Source: Marinovum sp.
GTDB taxonomy: Bacteria > Pseudomonadota > Alphaproteobacteria > Rhodobacterales > Rhodobacteraceae
Length of the DNA stretch: 64,000 nt
Assembly (NCBI GenBank): GCA_022447495.1
Contig: JAKVBH010000013.1
Span: forward strand, 1-64,000
Direction of reading: 5' to 3'
Shown here piece after piece: positions 18,480-28,358 of this stretch (its first letter is position 1; every line of letters starts with the position of its first letter). The notes under the pieces were generated by a model. That model saw only the letters and a list, made by a program, of their open reading frames with translations, made no database searches and had not been told where the DNA came from. The position numbers and the translations under genes were made by a program.

Positions 18480-19816
18480 CGCGGGTTGAACACCTGATCA
18501 AAGGCGCCTCCTTGGTTCTCACCATGGAGCAGATTGGTGCGCGGCGGCACGGCCTAGACATCCGTATTGTCGACGGGGTCATCACCGAGATTGGCCAGGA
18601 TTTGACGGCGTCGGGTACGGTGCACAATGCAGCTGGACTGCTGGTGACCCCTGGTCTCGTAAACACCCACCATCACCTCTATCAAACGCTGACGCGCGCC
18701 GTACCGGGTGGACAAGACGCGCTTTTGTTTGGCTGGCTGAAAACGCTTTACCCGATTTGGGCGCGATTTGGTCCCGAAGAGATGTTTTTCGCCACGCAAA
18801 TTGGCCTTGCGGAACTGGCGATTTCGGGCTGCACGCTGACGTCCGATCACCTCTACCTTTTCCCTAACGGTGCGCGACTCGATGACACTATTGCCGCCGC
18901 CCGCGAGGTTGGGATGCGCTTTCACCCCACACGGGGGTCTATGTCGATTGGCGAAAGTGCGGGCGGGCTACCGCCCGACAGTCTGGTCGAAGAGGAACGC
19001 GCCATTCTCGATGACACGATCCGTGTCATTGATGCCTTCCATGATCCCAGACCCGGCGCGATGGTGCGTGTGGGGGTTGCTCCTTGTTCTCCATTCTCGG
19101 TCAGCCGCGGTCTCATGCAGGATGCCGCCCGTCTGGCGCGGGACAAGGGCGTGATGCTGCACACGCATTTGGCCGAGAACGACGAAGACATCGCTTATTC
19201 CGAAGCCAATTTCGGGTGCCGGCCCGGGCAATATGCCGAAGATCTCGGTTGGGTGGGCGACGATGTGTGGCACGCCCATTGCGTGAAGCTCGACGGTCAA
19301 GAAATTGATTTGTTCGCGCGCACCCGCACTGGGGTTAGCCATTGCCCCTGTTCAAATTGTCGCCTGGGCTCGGGTATCGCACCAATGCGCCAGATGCGTG
19401 ATGCAGGCGTTCCCGTGGGCCTTGGTGTCGATGGCTCAGCCTCCAATGATGCCGCATCGCTCATCGATGAAGCGCGGCAAATGATGTTGCTTCAGCGTGT
19501 GTCCCAAGGGGCGGATGCCATGGGCGTGGACGAGGCTCTTTGGATTGCCACGCGCGGTGGTGCACAAGTGCTTGGTCGCGATGACGTGGGACAGATCGCG
19601 ATCGGCCAACGGGCTGACATCGCGCTTTGGGATATGCACGGTCTTCAAAGCGCCGGGTCCTGGGATCCTGCGGCAATCCTGCTGACCGGGCCGCGTCAGG
19701 TGAAGCATCTCTTCGTAGAAGGCCGTCAGGTTGTACGCGACGGTCATGTGACGACGATTGACCTGCCACGTGTTCTAGAGCGTGCGCAGGTCCTGGTCGA
19801 CAGACTCATGGAATGA
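18476..19816 (+). CDS. 8-oxoguanine deaminase (amidohydrolase)
   Basis: A 446-residue amidohydrolase of the TrzN/ATZ-like group. Metal ligands are visible: His65-X-His67 in NTHHHLYQ, the His of HTHLAEND, the His of HAHCVKLD, and the Asp of GLGVDGSASND. The strings YQTLTRA, TSDHLYLFP and SHCPCSNCRLGSG agree with the 8-oxoguanine deaminases described from Pseudomonas, which convert 8-oxoguanine to urate. It is translationally coupled to the phosphatase gene. A guanine deaminase lies 1.5 kb downstream in opposite orientation, so purine salvage or degradation is the likely context. Confidence 0.85.
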   Translation: MTRVEHLIKGASLVLTMEQIGARRHGLDIRIVDGVITEIGQDLTASGTVHNAAGLLVTPGLVNTHHHLYQTLTRAVPGGQDALLFGWLKTLYPIWARFGPEEMFFATQIGLAELAISGCTLTSDHLYLFPNGARLDDTIAAAREVGMRFHPTRGSMSIGESAGGLPPDSLVEEERAILDDTIRVIDAFHDPRPGAMVRVGVAPCSPFSVSRGLMQDAARLARDKGVMLHTHLAENDEDIAYSEANFGCRPGQYAEDLGWVGDDVWHAHCVKLDGQEIDLFARTRTGVSHCPCSNCRLGSGIAPMRQMRDAGVPVGLGVDGSASNDAASLIDEARQMMLLQRVSQGADAMGVDEALWIATRGGAQVLGRDDVGQIAIGQRADIALWDMHGLQSAGSWDPAAILLTGPRQVKHLFVEGRQVVRDGHVTTIDLPRVLERAQVLVDRLME

Positions 19817-19938
19817 GGTGGGTCGTCTGGGTCACCTTGACGGTGCTGCCAACTTTGCTGCCAGCCAATCTCCATAAGCCACCGCGTTCCTGAACGCCTT
19901 CCGCATGACCAAAAAGGCGTAAATTGCGCTGATAGTGT

Positions 19939-21093
19939 TTGTTCCTATGTGATGACAGAGTCGGTGACTACGGAACGCTCGCGTTTAACTATGACGGCGT
20001 TGGCAACCGAACCACACTGGCCCGTTCGACCCCCTCTGGAACGGAAATTGACACCTACGTTTATCCCGCAAATTCCAACCGTTTGACCCAAGCTCAAATC
20101 GGCGGCGGGACGAACCGTGATATGGGCTATAACGCCTCGGGTAACCTTATTTTCAATGTGCGCCCGGATGGTGACTATGATTTTGTCTACGATGCAGCAG
20201 GGCGCCTGATCGAAGTTGCCAAAGATGGCGTTGTGGTCGGCGAGTACGGCTACAATATCGCGGGTCAAATGATTTGGCGCAAAACGCCGGGCACGGGTGA
20301 GGTTATCCACATCGTGCATGACCACGAAGGCAATCGCATTGCGGAATACGATGCAACCACGGGCCAAGTGCTGATCGAGTACATCTGGCTGAATGGCGAA
20401 CCCATCGCCGCTGTGTCCGGCGGCGTGACCTACTACATCCGCACCGACCACATCGACCGCCCGGCCTTTGCGACGTATGCAACCGGGGCCGTGGCATCCT
20501 CGATCAGCTACAAACCGTTTGGTGAGGTGCATACGTCCACTGGCACCGACTTTGGCCTACGCTTCCCGGGGCAGTTCTATCACTGGGAGACGGCGTTGCA
20601 TCAGAACTGGATACGCGATTATGATCCGACGACCGGTCGATATATCCAGGGATCGCACGACGGAAGCCACCACCACGGAGACAATGCGTGTAACCATTAT
20701 GGACTAGGCCTGTCGCGACGGTCTGGCACGCCAAATCGCAAGGATGCGCTCCCCGGCGGTGTCATTGATTCCCGGGGCCTGCACGTACCAATTTTGGACC
20801 TTGATGCGCCTGAAGAAACGCTTGGCGGCTTCAGGGGGTTCATGCTGGAATGGGGCATTGGTCTATTCCGAACATTCGAACACCGCTTCACATTCGGAGA
20901 GCCTGAGCAGCTTACTCTAGACGACATGAAGGCGCGGATCATTGCCCTCAATAAAAAAGCAAAACACATGCCCAAAACGTGGAGAAAAGTCGAACAGGCG
21001 CAGAGCTTCGATGAAGTTATGCTCGCCGACATACCGCCGCCGGTGTATGAACATTACTATGGGCCGGTTCGCGTCAAAAATTGGGTAAAGTAA
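19939..21093 (+). pseudogene. RHS/YD-repeat protein fragment (5'-truncated), with variable C-terminal tail
   Basis: The translation starts abruptly inside YD repeats (NYDGVGNRTTL, YDAAGRLIEV, YGYNIAGQMI) and reaches the RHS core end, with IRTDHIDRP, YKPFGE and RDYDPTTGRYIQ. A stop codon stands in frame just upstream and no start with a ribosome-binding site exists, so more than 1000 N-terminal residues typical of RHS proteins are missing. After the core, the usual DPIGLAGG segment is absent; instead a His-rich stretch (about 242-260) leads to a roughly 110-residue tail I do not recognise. RHS proteins deliver C-terminal toxins between cells; this looks like an orphan tip left between two purine deaminase genes. 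It could be silent. Confidence 0.75.
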
Positions 21094-21368
21094 GACGCGT
21101 AGCCGTTGGGTCGTACCGAGTAAGCGATTAGTCGGTCAATGCCCATTTCAATTTCGCCAAAATAGCCACCCGTCCAATATCCGGATAATGAGCGGAGGAA
21201 ACGCCAATCGTATGGGATTAGTAGGGCAACGGTAACCGGTCAAAAAATGTACCAGATCGCGAATGCAGTTTTGCAGACAGGAATTGTTATTAAGACCTCA
21301 GTGCGTTGGCCAGATGAGTGATCTTAGGCCATGCAGTTGCACAGAACCTGAAATCAAAATTCAGTGTT

Positions 21369-22652
21369 TTAAATGGCCCGCTTTCCCGCCACCCAAACTG
21401 CGGTGATCGCACGATCGTCCCCCATCATGATCGTTGGAAAGAGCGCCTCCCAATGATCTTCAGCGCGGGCGCTGCGTTGCGAAATGGCAGGCGTCGATTC
21501 GAGGTCGAGCGCGACGATGTCCGCAGTCGAGCCAGGCGCAAAGTTCCCGATGTCATCTCCAAGGTGCAAAACATCCGCCGAGCCGCCGGTTGCCAACCAA
21601 ATTAATTCGCAGGGATGCAGCGCAGAGCCGGCCAATTGACCGATCTCATAGGCCGCGGCCATAGTGCGCAACATTGAAAAAGAAGACCCGCCGCCTGTAT
21701 CCGTTGCCAAGCCGACCCTAAGGCCCCGCTGTTTAAGCGCTGCAGCTTGAAAAAGGCCAGATCCAATGAACGTATTTGAGGTTGGACAATGGACGAGTCC
21801 CGCGCCAATTTCGGCGAGCCGGTCAATCTCGCGTGCCTCTAGGTGAATTGCGTGGCCATAGACGCCACGTTCTCCAAGGAGCCCATACGCTTCGTACGTG
21901 TCGAGATAATCGCGTGCCTGAGGGTAGAGTGATTTGACCCAAGCAATCTCGTCTGTTTGCTCGCTCAAATGAGTTTGCATCAAACACTCTGGATGCTCCG
22001 ACCATAAAGCGCCGAGCGCTTCGAGTTGCTCGGGCGTAGACGTTGGCGAAAAACGAGGCGTAATGGCATAGTGTAATCTGTCCACGTGGTGCCACTGGTT
22101 CAAAAGCGCTGCGCTTTTGTCAAAGGCGCTTTGAGCCGTGTCGCGCAGACCGTCTGGCGCGTTGCGATCCATACAGGTTTTGCCCGCGACCACGCATTGT
22201 CCGCGCTTTTGAGCCGCGCTGAAAAAAGCATCCACACTTTGGGGGTGAATGGTGCAGTAGCTTGCCACGGTTGTCGTGCCGTTGGCCAATGCCAGATCAA
22301 GGTATCGTTCTGCACAGGCGCTTGCAAAAGCTGGGTCGCCAAACCGCATTTCTTCTGGAAACGTGTAGCTCTCCAACCAGTCGATGAGCCGTTTGCCCCA
22401 GCTCGCGATGATGCCCGTTTGGGGATAGTGTACATGGGCATCCACAAATCCCGGCAAAAGCAGCGCGTCGCCCATGTCGACCCGTGTCGCGTGTGGAAAA
22501 CGTGCGCCCAACGTGACCGCATTGCCGCTGTCTATGATCTGCCCTTGGTCAACTGCGATGGCGCCGCGATGGTCAAACCGTGTCGCGTCGCAGGTGCCAT
22601 GCACAAAGGGATCGCGCCAAATGTCCAAGACCTGTCCTAGGATGAGCTGCAT
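21369..22652 (-). CDS. guaD: guanine deaminase
   Basis: A 427-residue amidohydrolase converting guanine to xanthine. Metal ligands His73 and His75 lie in PGFVDAHVHYPQTG, a string typical of bacterial guanine deaminase, followed by SWGKRLIDWLESYTFPEE. Further ligands are in QTHLSEQ, GHAIHLEAREIDRL and the Asp of LATDTGGG. I chose ATG 22652 since the family starts at MQLILGQ; the frame stays open 31 codons further up, into the divergent mgtE leader. It complements the 8-oxoguanine deaminase on the other side of the RHS fragment. Confidence 0.9.
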   Translation of the reverse strand: MQLILGQVLDIWRDPFVHGTCDATRFDHRGAIAVDQGQIIDSGNAVTLGARFPHATRVDMGDALLLPGFVDAHVHYPQTGIIASWGKRLIDWLESYTFPEEMRFGDPAFASACAERYLDLALANGTTTVASYCTIHPQSVDAFFSAAQKRGQCVVAGKTCMDRNAPDGLRDTAQSAFDKSAALLNQWHHVDRLHYAITPRFSPTSTPEQLEALGALWSEHPECLMQTHLSEQTDEIAWVKSLYPQARDYLDTYEAYGLLGERGVYGHAIHLEAREIDRLAEIGAGLVHCPTSNTFIGSGLFQAAALKQRGLRVGLATDTGGGSSFSMLRTMAAAYEIGQLAGSALHPCELIWLATGGSADVLHLGDDIGNFAPGSTADIVALDLESTPAISQRSARAEDHWEALFPTIMMGDDRAITAVWVAGKRAI

Positions 22653-22763
22653 CGCCAACGTTCCCGTGGTTTGGTGTAAGAAAAGGACTGGGCCCTCTGT
22701 TACTCGTCGGGGCCTCCCCCTATGCTGCACTTGCAAGCTCCGCAAGACAAGGAGGCCTCAGCC

Positions 22764-24152
22764 ATGTCCGCCAGTCTCGACCAAATGCCTGAGGTTCCAC
22801 AGGAGCAAGACTACGCGCTCGATCGCAAAGTGGTAGCCTCCATTCTGGACGCGCTTGAGGCCGGAGATCGCGATGCGCTCATGGCAAATATGGTGCCTCT
22901 GCACGCCGCGGACATCGCTGACATCCTGGAACAGATCGGTGGAGGTGATCGGGAACGCCTGATTCGGCTCTATGGAGCTGAATTCGAGGGTGAAATCCTT
23001 TCGGAATTGGATGAAAGCATCCGCGAAGAGGTCATCGGTGTTCTCAAACCTGACGTGTTGGCCGATGCGGTGCGGGAGCTTGAGACCGATGATGTGGTTG
23101 ACCTCATCGAGGACCTTGAGGAGCCACAGCAAGAGGCCATCCTAGACGCGCTTGAAGACACTGATCGTGCTGCGGTTGAGGCGTCGCTGAGTTTCCCCGA
23201 ATACTCGGCGGGTCGTTTGATGCAGCGGGAGGTCGCGATGACCCCAGAACATTGGACCGTGGGCGAAGCGATTGACTATATCCGCGCGTCTGAGGACCTG
23301 CCTGAGCAATTCTACCACCTGATCTTGGTCGACCCGCGTTTGCATCCCGTGGGCAATGTCACTCTTGGTCGTATGCTGGGCGCGCCACGCGATATGGCTT
23401 TGCGCGATCTCATCGAAGATGTGTTTCAGATCATCCCCGCGATACAGCCTGAATCCGAGGTCGCATACGCCTTCAACCAATACCACCTCATCTCAGCGCC
23501 TGTTGTCGATGAAGAGGGCCGCTTGGTGGGACAGATCACCATCGATGATGCAATGGCTGTCCTCGACGAGGAGCATGACGAAGACATTTTGCGTTTGGCC
23601 GGTGTGAACGAGGAAAGCTCCTTGTCAGACAACGTGATGGACACGACCAAACGTCGGCTGCCCTGGTTGGCGGTGAACTTGGTGACCTCTATCTTGGCCT
23701 CTCTGGTCATTGCGCAATTCGATGTGGCCATTGCTCAAATCGTAGCTTTAGCCGTTTTGATGCCCATCGTGGCCTCCATGGGTGGCAATGCGGGAACTCA
23801 GTCGTTGACAGTGGCCGTGCGCGCCATGGCAACCAAAGATCTCACGGCGTCTAACTTGATGCGTGTCATTTGGCGCGAGGTTGCGGTAGGCCTCATTAAC
23901 GGAGTCGTCTTTGCTGTGGTGATGGGAATTGTAGGCGTGATCTGGTTCGGCTCCCCCGGGCTTGGATTGGTCATCGCTGTGGCCATGGTCATTAATTTGG
24001 TCGTCGCAGGGCTCGCGGGAACGGTTATCCCGGTGGCGCTTGAAAAAGTCGGTATCGACCCTGCGCTTGCGTCAGGTGCGTTTGTGACCACGGTCACCGA
24101 TGTGGTCGGTTTCTTCGCCTTCCTTGGCCTCGCTGTGGTGGTACTTCTATGA
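22764..24152 (+). CDS. mgtE: magnesium transporter MgtE
   Basis: A 462-residue Mg2+ channel. The N-terminal superhelical domain (about 20-140, acidic, with repeats of the type LRELETDDVVDLIEDL) is followed by two CBS domains (about 140-270) and five membrane helices (about 290-460) with the MPIVASMGGNAGTQ segment of the pore. In characterised MgtE, Mg2+ binding to the cytoplasmic domains closes the pore. AAGGAGG stands nine bases before the ATG. It overlaps the next gene by four bases. Confidence 0.95.
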   Translation: MSASLDQMPEVPQEQDYALDRKVVASILDALEAGDRDALMANMVPLHAADIADILEQIGGGDRERLIRLYGAEFEGEILSELDESIREEVIGVLKPDVLADAVRELETDDVVDLIEDLEEPQQEAILDALEDTDRAAVEASLSFPEYSAGRLMQREVAMTPEHWTVGEAIDYIRASEDLPEQFYHLILVDPRLHPVGNVTLGRMLGAPRDMALRDLIEDVFQIIPAIQPESEVAYAFNQYHLISAPVVDEEGRLVGQITIDDAMAVLDEEHDEDILRLAGVNEESSLSDNVMDTTKRRLPWLAVNLVTSILASLVIAQFDVAIAQIVALAVLMPIVASMGGNAGTQSLTVAVRAMATKDLTASNLMRVIWREVAVGLINGVVFAVVMGIVGVIWFGSPGLGLVIAVAMVINLVVAGLAGTVIPVALEKVGIDPALASGAFVTTVTDVVGFFAFLGLAVVVLL

Positions 24153-24703
24153 TGCTGGATGATCAGAAAAAGGCTGCGCGCAAAGCGGCGTTTGCCCGTC
24201 GCAAAGACGCGCATGCGAGCGATCCGGGAACGGGGGCAGGGCATCTCTCCGCGCTGCTCGCAGGACATCGCGGTGTGCCTGTGGCGGGCTATATGCCGAT
24301 CCGCACCGAGATTGATCCACGGCCCGCCATGGCAGAAGCTGCCGCCTATGGGCCCGTTGCCGTACCGGTCATCGAGGCCGCCGATCACCCTCTGAAATTT
24401 GCCCGTTGGGAGCCGGATATAGAAATGGTCGAGGGTATGTTCGGTGCCGCCATCCCTGCAAGACTTGAGTGGGTGGTGCCTGAAATCGTCATTGTCCCGC
24501 TGGTTGCTTTTGATCGCAATTGCGGACGTTTGGGGTATGGCGGTGGCTTTTATGACCGCACCCTAGAGGGGCTCCGCGCACGCGGTCCCGTGCTTGCTGT
24601 TGGGTTCGCCTATGGCGCGCAGGAGGCGGAAGGTTTGCCTCTGGAACCAACGGACCAAGCCCTTAATCTCATCATCACAGAACATGGCGTGGTCCAGACG
24701 TAA
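24149..24703 (+). CDS. 5-formyltetrahydrofolate cyclo-ligase
   Basis: A 184-residue enzyme of the 5-FTHF cyclo-ligase (YgfA/MTHFS) family that converts 5-formyl-THF to 5,10-methenyl-THF using ATP. Family hallmarks are the basic N-terminal helix, VAGYMPIRTEIDPRP, and the glycine-rich loop RLGYGGGFYDRTL. The start ATG overlaps the mgtE stop. In many Rhodobacterales the next gene is the YmdB-like phosphoesterase; here that gene lies 4.3 kb away, after a glycan gene set. Confidence 0.9.
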   Translation: MMLDDQKKAARKAAFARRKDAHASDPGTGAGHLSALLAGHRGVPVAGYMPIRTEIDPRPAMAEAAAYGPVAVPVIEAADHPLKFARWEPDIEMVEGMFGAAIPARLEWVVPEIVIVPLVAFDRNCGRLGYGGGFYDRTLEGLRARGPVLAVGFAYGAQEAEGLPLEPTDQALNLIITEHGVVQT

Positions 24704-24886
24704 CACCCGGCCCAGCACGCATTTGCAAGGACTTGCCTCAAAACGTGTCAAAGCGTATCCCAAATTTGGGGCGTGGGTGGCTTCGGATGAGGCGCCGTAC
24801 AAGGGTCAATGAGTGCTTGATAAAACCAATATGCCCCAGGCAATCCGCCTGTTTCTCAACGGCATGTGCATGCTGGAGACAGTTAG

Positions 24887-26275
24887 ATGAGATCGCTTGT
24901 CTCCAGATTTCGCGGCGATGGCCTTTCTGCAAAGGTGCTCCGATCTTCCAGCTTAACGGTGATTGGTTTTAGCGGCTCGCAGGTGATCCGACTGGCGTCG
25001 AATTTGATCCTGACGCGGATGCTCTTCCCGGAGGCCTTTGGCATGATGGCCATCGTGATGATCCTGATGCAGGGCCTGACGATGTTTTCCGATGTCGGCA
25101 CCACGCCCGCGATTATGCAAAGCAAGCGTGGGGACGATCCCGACTTTCTGAACACGGCATGGACAATCGACCTGGTTCGCAGCTTCATTCTATGTGCTGT
25201 TGCCCTGGCGGCCGCACATCCCATTGCGTGGTTCTATGATGAGCCATTGCTCGCGCCGCTCATCATGGTCTCGGCTATCACTCTGGTGCTTCAGGGGTTC
25301 TTACCCACCAAAATGGTGACAGCGAACCGAAACCTCCAATTGGGCCGCATCACCGTCCTGGATCTGATCACCCAGCTTTCCGGCGTGGCCTCTGCGGTGC
25401 TCTTTGCCTGGTGGCTTGAATCGGTTTGGGCCTTAGTGTGGTCGGGGATTGTGTCGATGGTCGTCCAATTGGTGATAAATCAACGCTTTTTGCCCGGTCT
25501 CAGAAACCGTATTCAGTGGGAACGCGCTGCTGGACGCGAAATTATTTCCTTTGGCAAATGGATTTTCTTTGCCACGGTTTGCGGTTTTATCTTTACGCAA
25601 TCGGACCGCATTATCCTGGGTCGACTGCTCGATCTGGAATTTTTGGGCATCTACAACATTGGTTTCTTTTTGGCGTCGTTCCCACTGTTGCTGGGCAATA
25701 TGGTCGTCTCTAAAGTGCTCATCCCGATCTACCGAGAGAGCCCGCCCACTGCCTCACCGGAGAACTTTGCAAATCTGCGCAAGATGCGGTTTGCTGTGAC
25801 GGTGGCTCTTTTGGCCTTGCAGGGAGTCTTTGGGATAAGCGGCATTGCCCTGGTGGATTTACTCTACGACCCGCGGTATGCGCTGGCTGGGCCTGTGTTG
25901 ACCGTGATTGCCTGCATGCAAATTCCCATCGTGATCGGCCTAACGTATGACCAAGCCGCGCTCGCTGCAGGCGACAGCCGCCGCTTCTTTGTTCTGGCAC
26001 TGGCGCGGGCCGTCATGATGGTGGCGGGGTTGGTTGTTGGATTTTGGGTCGCAGGGCTTTGGGGGGCTTTGATTGGCCAAGGCGTGGCCATGGTGCTCGT
26101 TTATCCTGTGATTGTCTGGCTCGCGCGCGCTGTGGGGGCTTGGGATGGCATCCATGATGCCGCCATGGGCGTCCTTGGTCTCGTGATCACAATCATCGCC
26201 CTAAGTTATCATGCAGAAGCACTTGAAGCGCTGCGCCTGGCCAGCGACATTGCCTCAAGCAAGGGATCCCAATGA
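24887..26275 (+). CDS. polysaccharide flippase (MOP superfamily, Wzx-like)
   Basis: A 462-residue integral membrane protein with about twelve to fourteen hydrophobic helices. It belongs to the oligosaccharide flippase group (KVLRSSSLTVIGFSGSQVIRLASNLIL N-terminus is cut here to its sense: amphipathic helix plus first membrane helix), with the typical FGKWIFFA and LLGNMVVSKVL segments. Such proteins move lipid-linked sugar units or whole polymers across the inner membrane. GGAGA precedes the ATG. It overlaps galE by four bases, so the pair is co-translated in a surface-glycan set. Confidence 0.85.
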   Translation: MRSLVSRFRGDGLSAKVLRSSSLTVIGFSGSQVIRLASNLILTRMLFPEAFGMMAIVMILMQGLTMFSDVGTTPAIMQSKRGDDPDFLNTAWTIDLVRSFILCAVALAAAHPIAWFYDEPLLAPLIMVSAITLVLQGFLPTKMVTANRNLQLGRITVLDLITQLSGVASAVLFAWWLESVWALVWSGIVSMVVQLVINQRFLPGLRNRIQWERAAGREIISFGKWIFFATVCGFIFTQSDRIILGRLLDLEFLGIYNIGFFLASFPLLLGNMVVSKVLIPIYRESPPTASPENFANLRKMRFAVTVALLALQGVFGISGIALVDLLYDPRYALAGPVLTVIACMQIPIVIGLTYDQAALAAGDSRRFFVLALARAVMMVAGLVVGFWVAGLWGALIGQGVAMVLVYPVIVWLARAVGAWDGIHDAAMGVLGLVITIIALSYHAEALEALRLASDIASSKGSQ

Positions 26276-27285
26276 GCAAACGAATTCTTCTTACCGGAGG
26301 GGCTGGCTATATTGGCTCGCACACTTATGTGGCGCTGATTGAAGCGGGCTATGAGGTGGTGATCCTCGACAACTTCGCCAATGCCGCGCGCCGCGTTCCT
26401 GGCGCGTTGGAGCAGATTACCGGGGTGCCGGTGACGCTTTTTGAACACGACGTGCTCGACCGTGCTGCACTTGATGCGATTTTTGCCGAACACGCCTTTG
26501 ACGCCGTTGTCCATTTCGCCGCTCTGAAGGCTGTGGGCGAAAGCGTTGAGAAACCACTCGAGTATATGCAATGCAATCTGGGCGGCCTTGTCACCTTGAT
26601 GCAGGCTATGGCTCAGGCGGGTGTTTTCAACTTGGTGTTTTCCTCGTCTGCAGCGGTCTATGGCGTGCCCGAAAGCCTGCCGATACCGGAAACTGCGCCG
26701 CTGAGCCACGCCAATCCGTACGGGTACACCAAACTCGTCGGAGAAGAGATAATCGCCCAGACCTGCGCCTCGGACCCGCGCTGGTCAGTGGGCGTGTTGC
26801 GCTACTTCAATCCTGTTGGCGCTCATACCTCGGGGCTGATTGGCGAAGACCCAAAAGACATCCCCAACAACCTCATGCCGTACATCGCCAAAGTGGCGGC
26901 GGGGGAGCTTCCGCAGCTTTCCGTGTTCGGCGACGACTATGCGACACCCGACGGCACAGGCGTGCGGGACTTCATCCATGTGTGTGATTTGGCTGATGGG
27001 CATGTCCTGTCCCTGAATGCGCTCTTTCGCGATGGGCTGGGGCATACCGTAAACTTGGGTACTGGTCAGGGCTACTCAGTCTTGGAACTGCTCGGAGCCT
27101 ACTCCAAGGCCTGTGGCCGCGACCTGCCATTTCAGTTTACGCCGCGCAGGCCCGGCGATCCGGCAGCGTCCTACGCTGACCCAGGTCTTGCGAAGGATGT
27201 TTTGGGCTTCAAAGCGACGCGTGGGCTGGAAGAGATGTGCACGTCCAGTTGGCATTGGATCAACACTTGTGCGGCCGACAATTAG
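26272..27285 (+). CDS. galE: UDP-glucose 4-epimerase GalE
   Basis: A 337-residue extended short-chain dehydrogenase. NAD-binding GGAGYIGS is at residues 9-16, the catalytic Ser is in SSSAAVYG (about 124-131), and the Tyr150-X3-Lys154 dyad is in PYGYTK. It interconverts UDP-glucose and UDP-galactose for polysaccharide synthesis. ATG overlaps the flippase stop. Its 3' end overlaps the convergent glycosyltransferase by four bases. Confidence 0.93.
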   Translation: MSKRILLTGGAGYIGSHTYVALIEAGYEVVILDNFANAARRVPGALEQITGVPVTLFEHDVLDRAALDAIFAEHAFDAVVHFAALKAVGESVEKPLEYMQCNLGGLVTLMQAMAQAGVFNLVFSSSAAVYGVPESLPIPETAPLSHANPYGYTKLVGEEIIAQTCASDPRWSVGVLRYFNPVGAHTSGLIGEDPKDIPNNLMPYIAKVAAGELPQLSVFGDDYATPDGTGVRDFIHVCDLADGHVLSLNALFRDGLGHTVNLGTGQGYSVLELLGAYSKACGRDLPFQFTPRRPGDPAASYADPGLAKDVLGFKATRGLEEMCTSSWHWINTCAADN

Positions 27286-28358
27286 GACTTGTAGCGCGTG
27301 CCGTACATCCGCTCTTGCAACTTGGTGTACCAGGCCGAGAAATCCGCAAAGGGCCAGAAGAGAAACACCGGGATTTGCGCCAATCCAAAGAGATAGGCTC
27401 GCAATGTTGGAAACGAAAACCGTTTCTGCACCGGATCAATGATCGCATAGAGGACGGCGAACTTACCAAACGAACCGGTCAGGCGCAGAGCCGAGCGCAG
27501 TTTATTGTCGCTGTGGATCGCGTGGAGCGCCATGAGGTTGCGCACGCGAATTGTGTTGACGCGATATCGGCTGGCTTTGCTCTCATTGCCATCGGCATGG
27601 AAAAATCCCGCGCGCATCACATGCACCAATCGACCACGCCGCGACATACGGTACGAAAAGTCGCTGTCTTCATGGGTTGCATAGTAGCGCAAGAGTTCGG
27701 ACCATCCGGTCTCCACCGCCCATTTGCGCCGTGCGGTGGTTCGCCCACCATTGATCAGACGCCCCGCGCTTGCACCCGCGTCCGCAATATGAGCCGGCAG
27801 GGGACTGTTATCGACCGGCGGACCATAGGGCACGAAATGCCCATCCAAGGTCAATTGCGCGTCAAGCCATTGGCGCAGGCGCCCCTTGAGCGATGTCACT
27901 TCAGGAAGCGACGTGTTGGCTTCCAGGGGTAGATCACCGTCGGGACCCTCAAGGGTGAATTGACCCGCCACCATCGCCAACTCATTCTTGGTGTCGGCGT
28001 CGTAGACGCGCATCACGCGGTCGGCGGCGTCTTTGAAGAGGTAGATGTCGTCATCAAGGGAGAAGACGATATCGGACGTGGCCAAACGCATCGCTTGGTT
28101 GCGTTGGAAAGTGAGGGAGCGCACCTCGGCCTCTGCGTAGACCAGATTGATGCTCTTCCAGTGTTCGGCGAATTGCTCTTGCACGGCGGCACGATGTTCT
28201 TGCCAGGCGTCAGAGGCATCTACGATGATGATCTCAGCCGGTGGGCGCGTTTGCACCACAGCAAAAGCTAGCGTTTCGACCAGAAAATGCAGACGATTAA
28301 ATGTGCAGATTGTGAGCGTCCAGCTCAGCTGTGTAGCCTCAGAGGCGGTGTTGCTCAT
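27282..28358 (-). CDS. glycosyltransferase family 2
   Basis: A 358-residue GT-A fold enzyme. The N-terminal strand LTICTFNR and the segment IIIVDASD are typical of GT2, and the metal-binding acidic cluster is SLDDD at residues 101-104. A short amphipathic helix near the C-terminus may attach it to the membrane. The acceptor and donor sugars are unknown. ATG 28358 has AAGGA upstream; an ATG at 28400 is in frame but lacks a site. It converges on galE and probably belongs to the same glycan pathway. Confidence 0.85.
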   Translation of the reverse strand: MSNTASEATQLSWTLTICTFNRLHFLVETLAFAVVQTRPPAEIIIVDASDAWQEHRAAVQEQFAEHWKSINLVYAEAEVRSLTFQRNQAMRLATSDIVFSLDDDIYLFKDAADRVMRVYDADTKNELAMVAGQFTLEGPDGDLPLEANTSLPEVTSLKGRLRQWLDAQLTLDGHFVPYGPPVDNSPLPAHIADAGASAGRLINGGRTTARRKWAVETGWSELLRYYATHEDSDFSYRMSRRGRLVHVMRAGFFHADGNESKASRYRVNTIRVRNLMALHAIHSDNKLRSALRLTGSFGKFAVLYAIIDPVQKRFSFPTLRAYLFGLAQIPVFLFWPFADFSAWYTKLQERMYGTRYKS

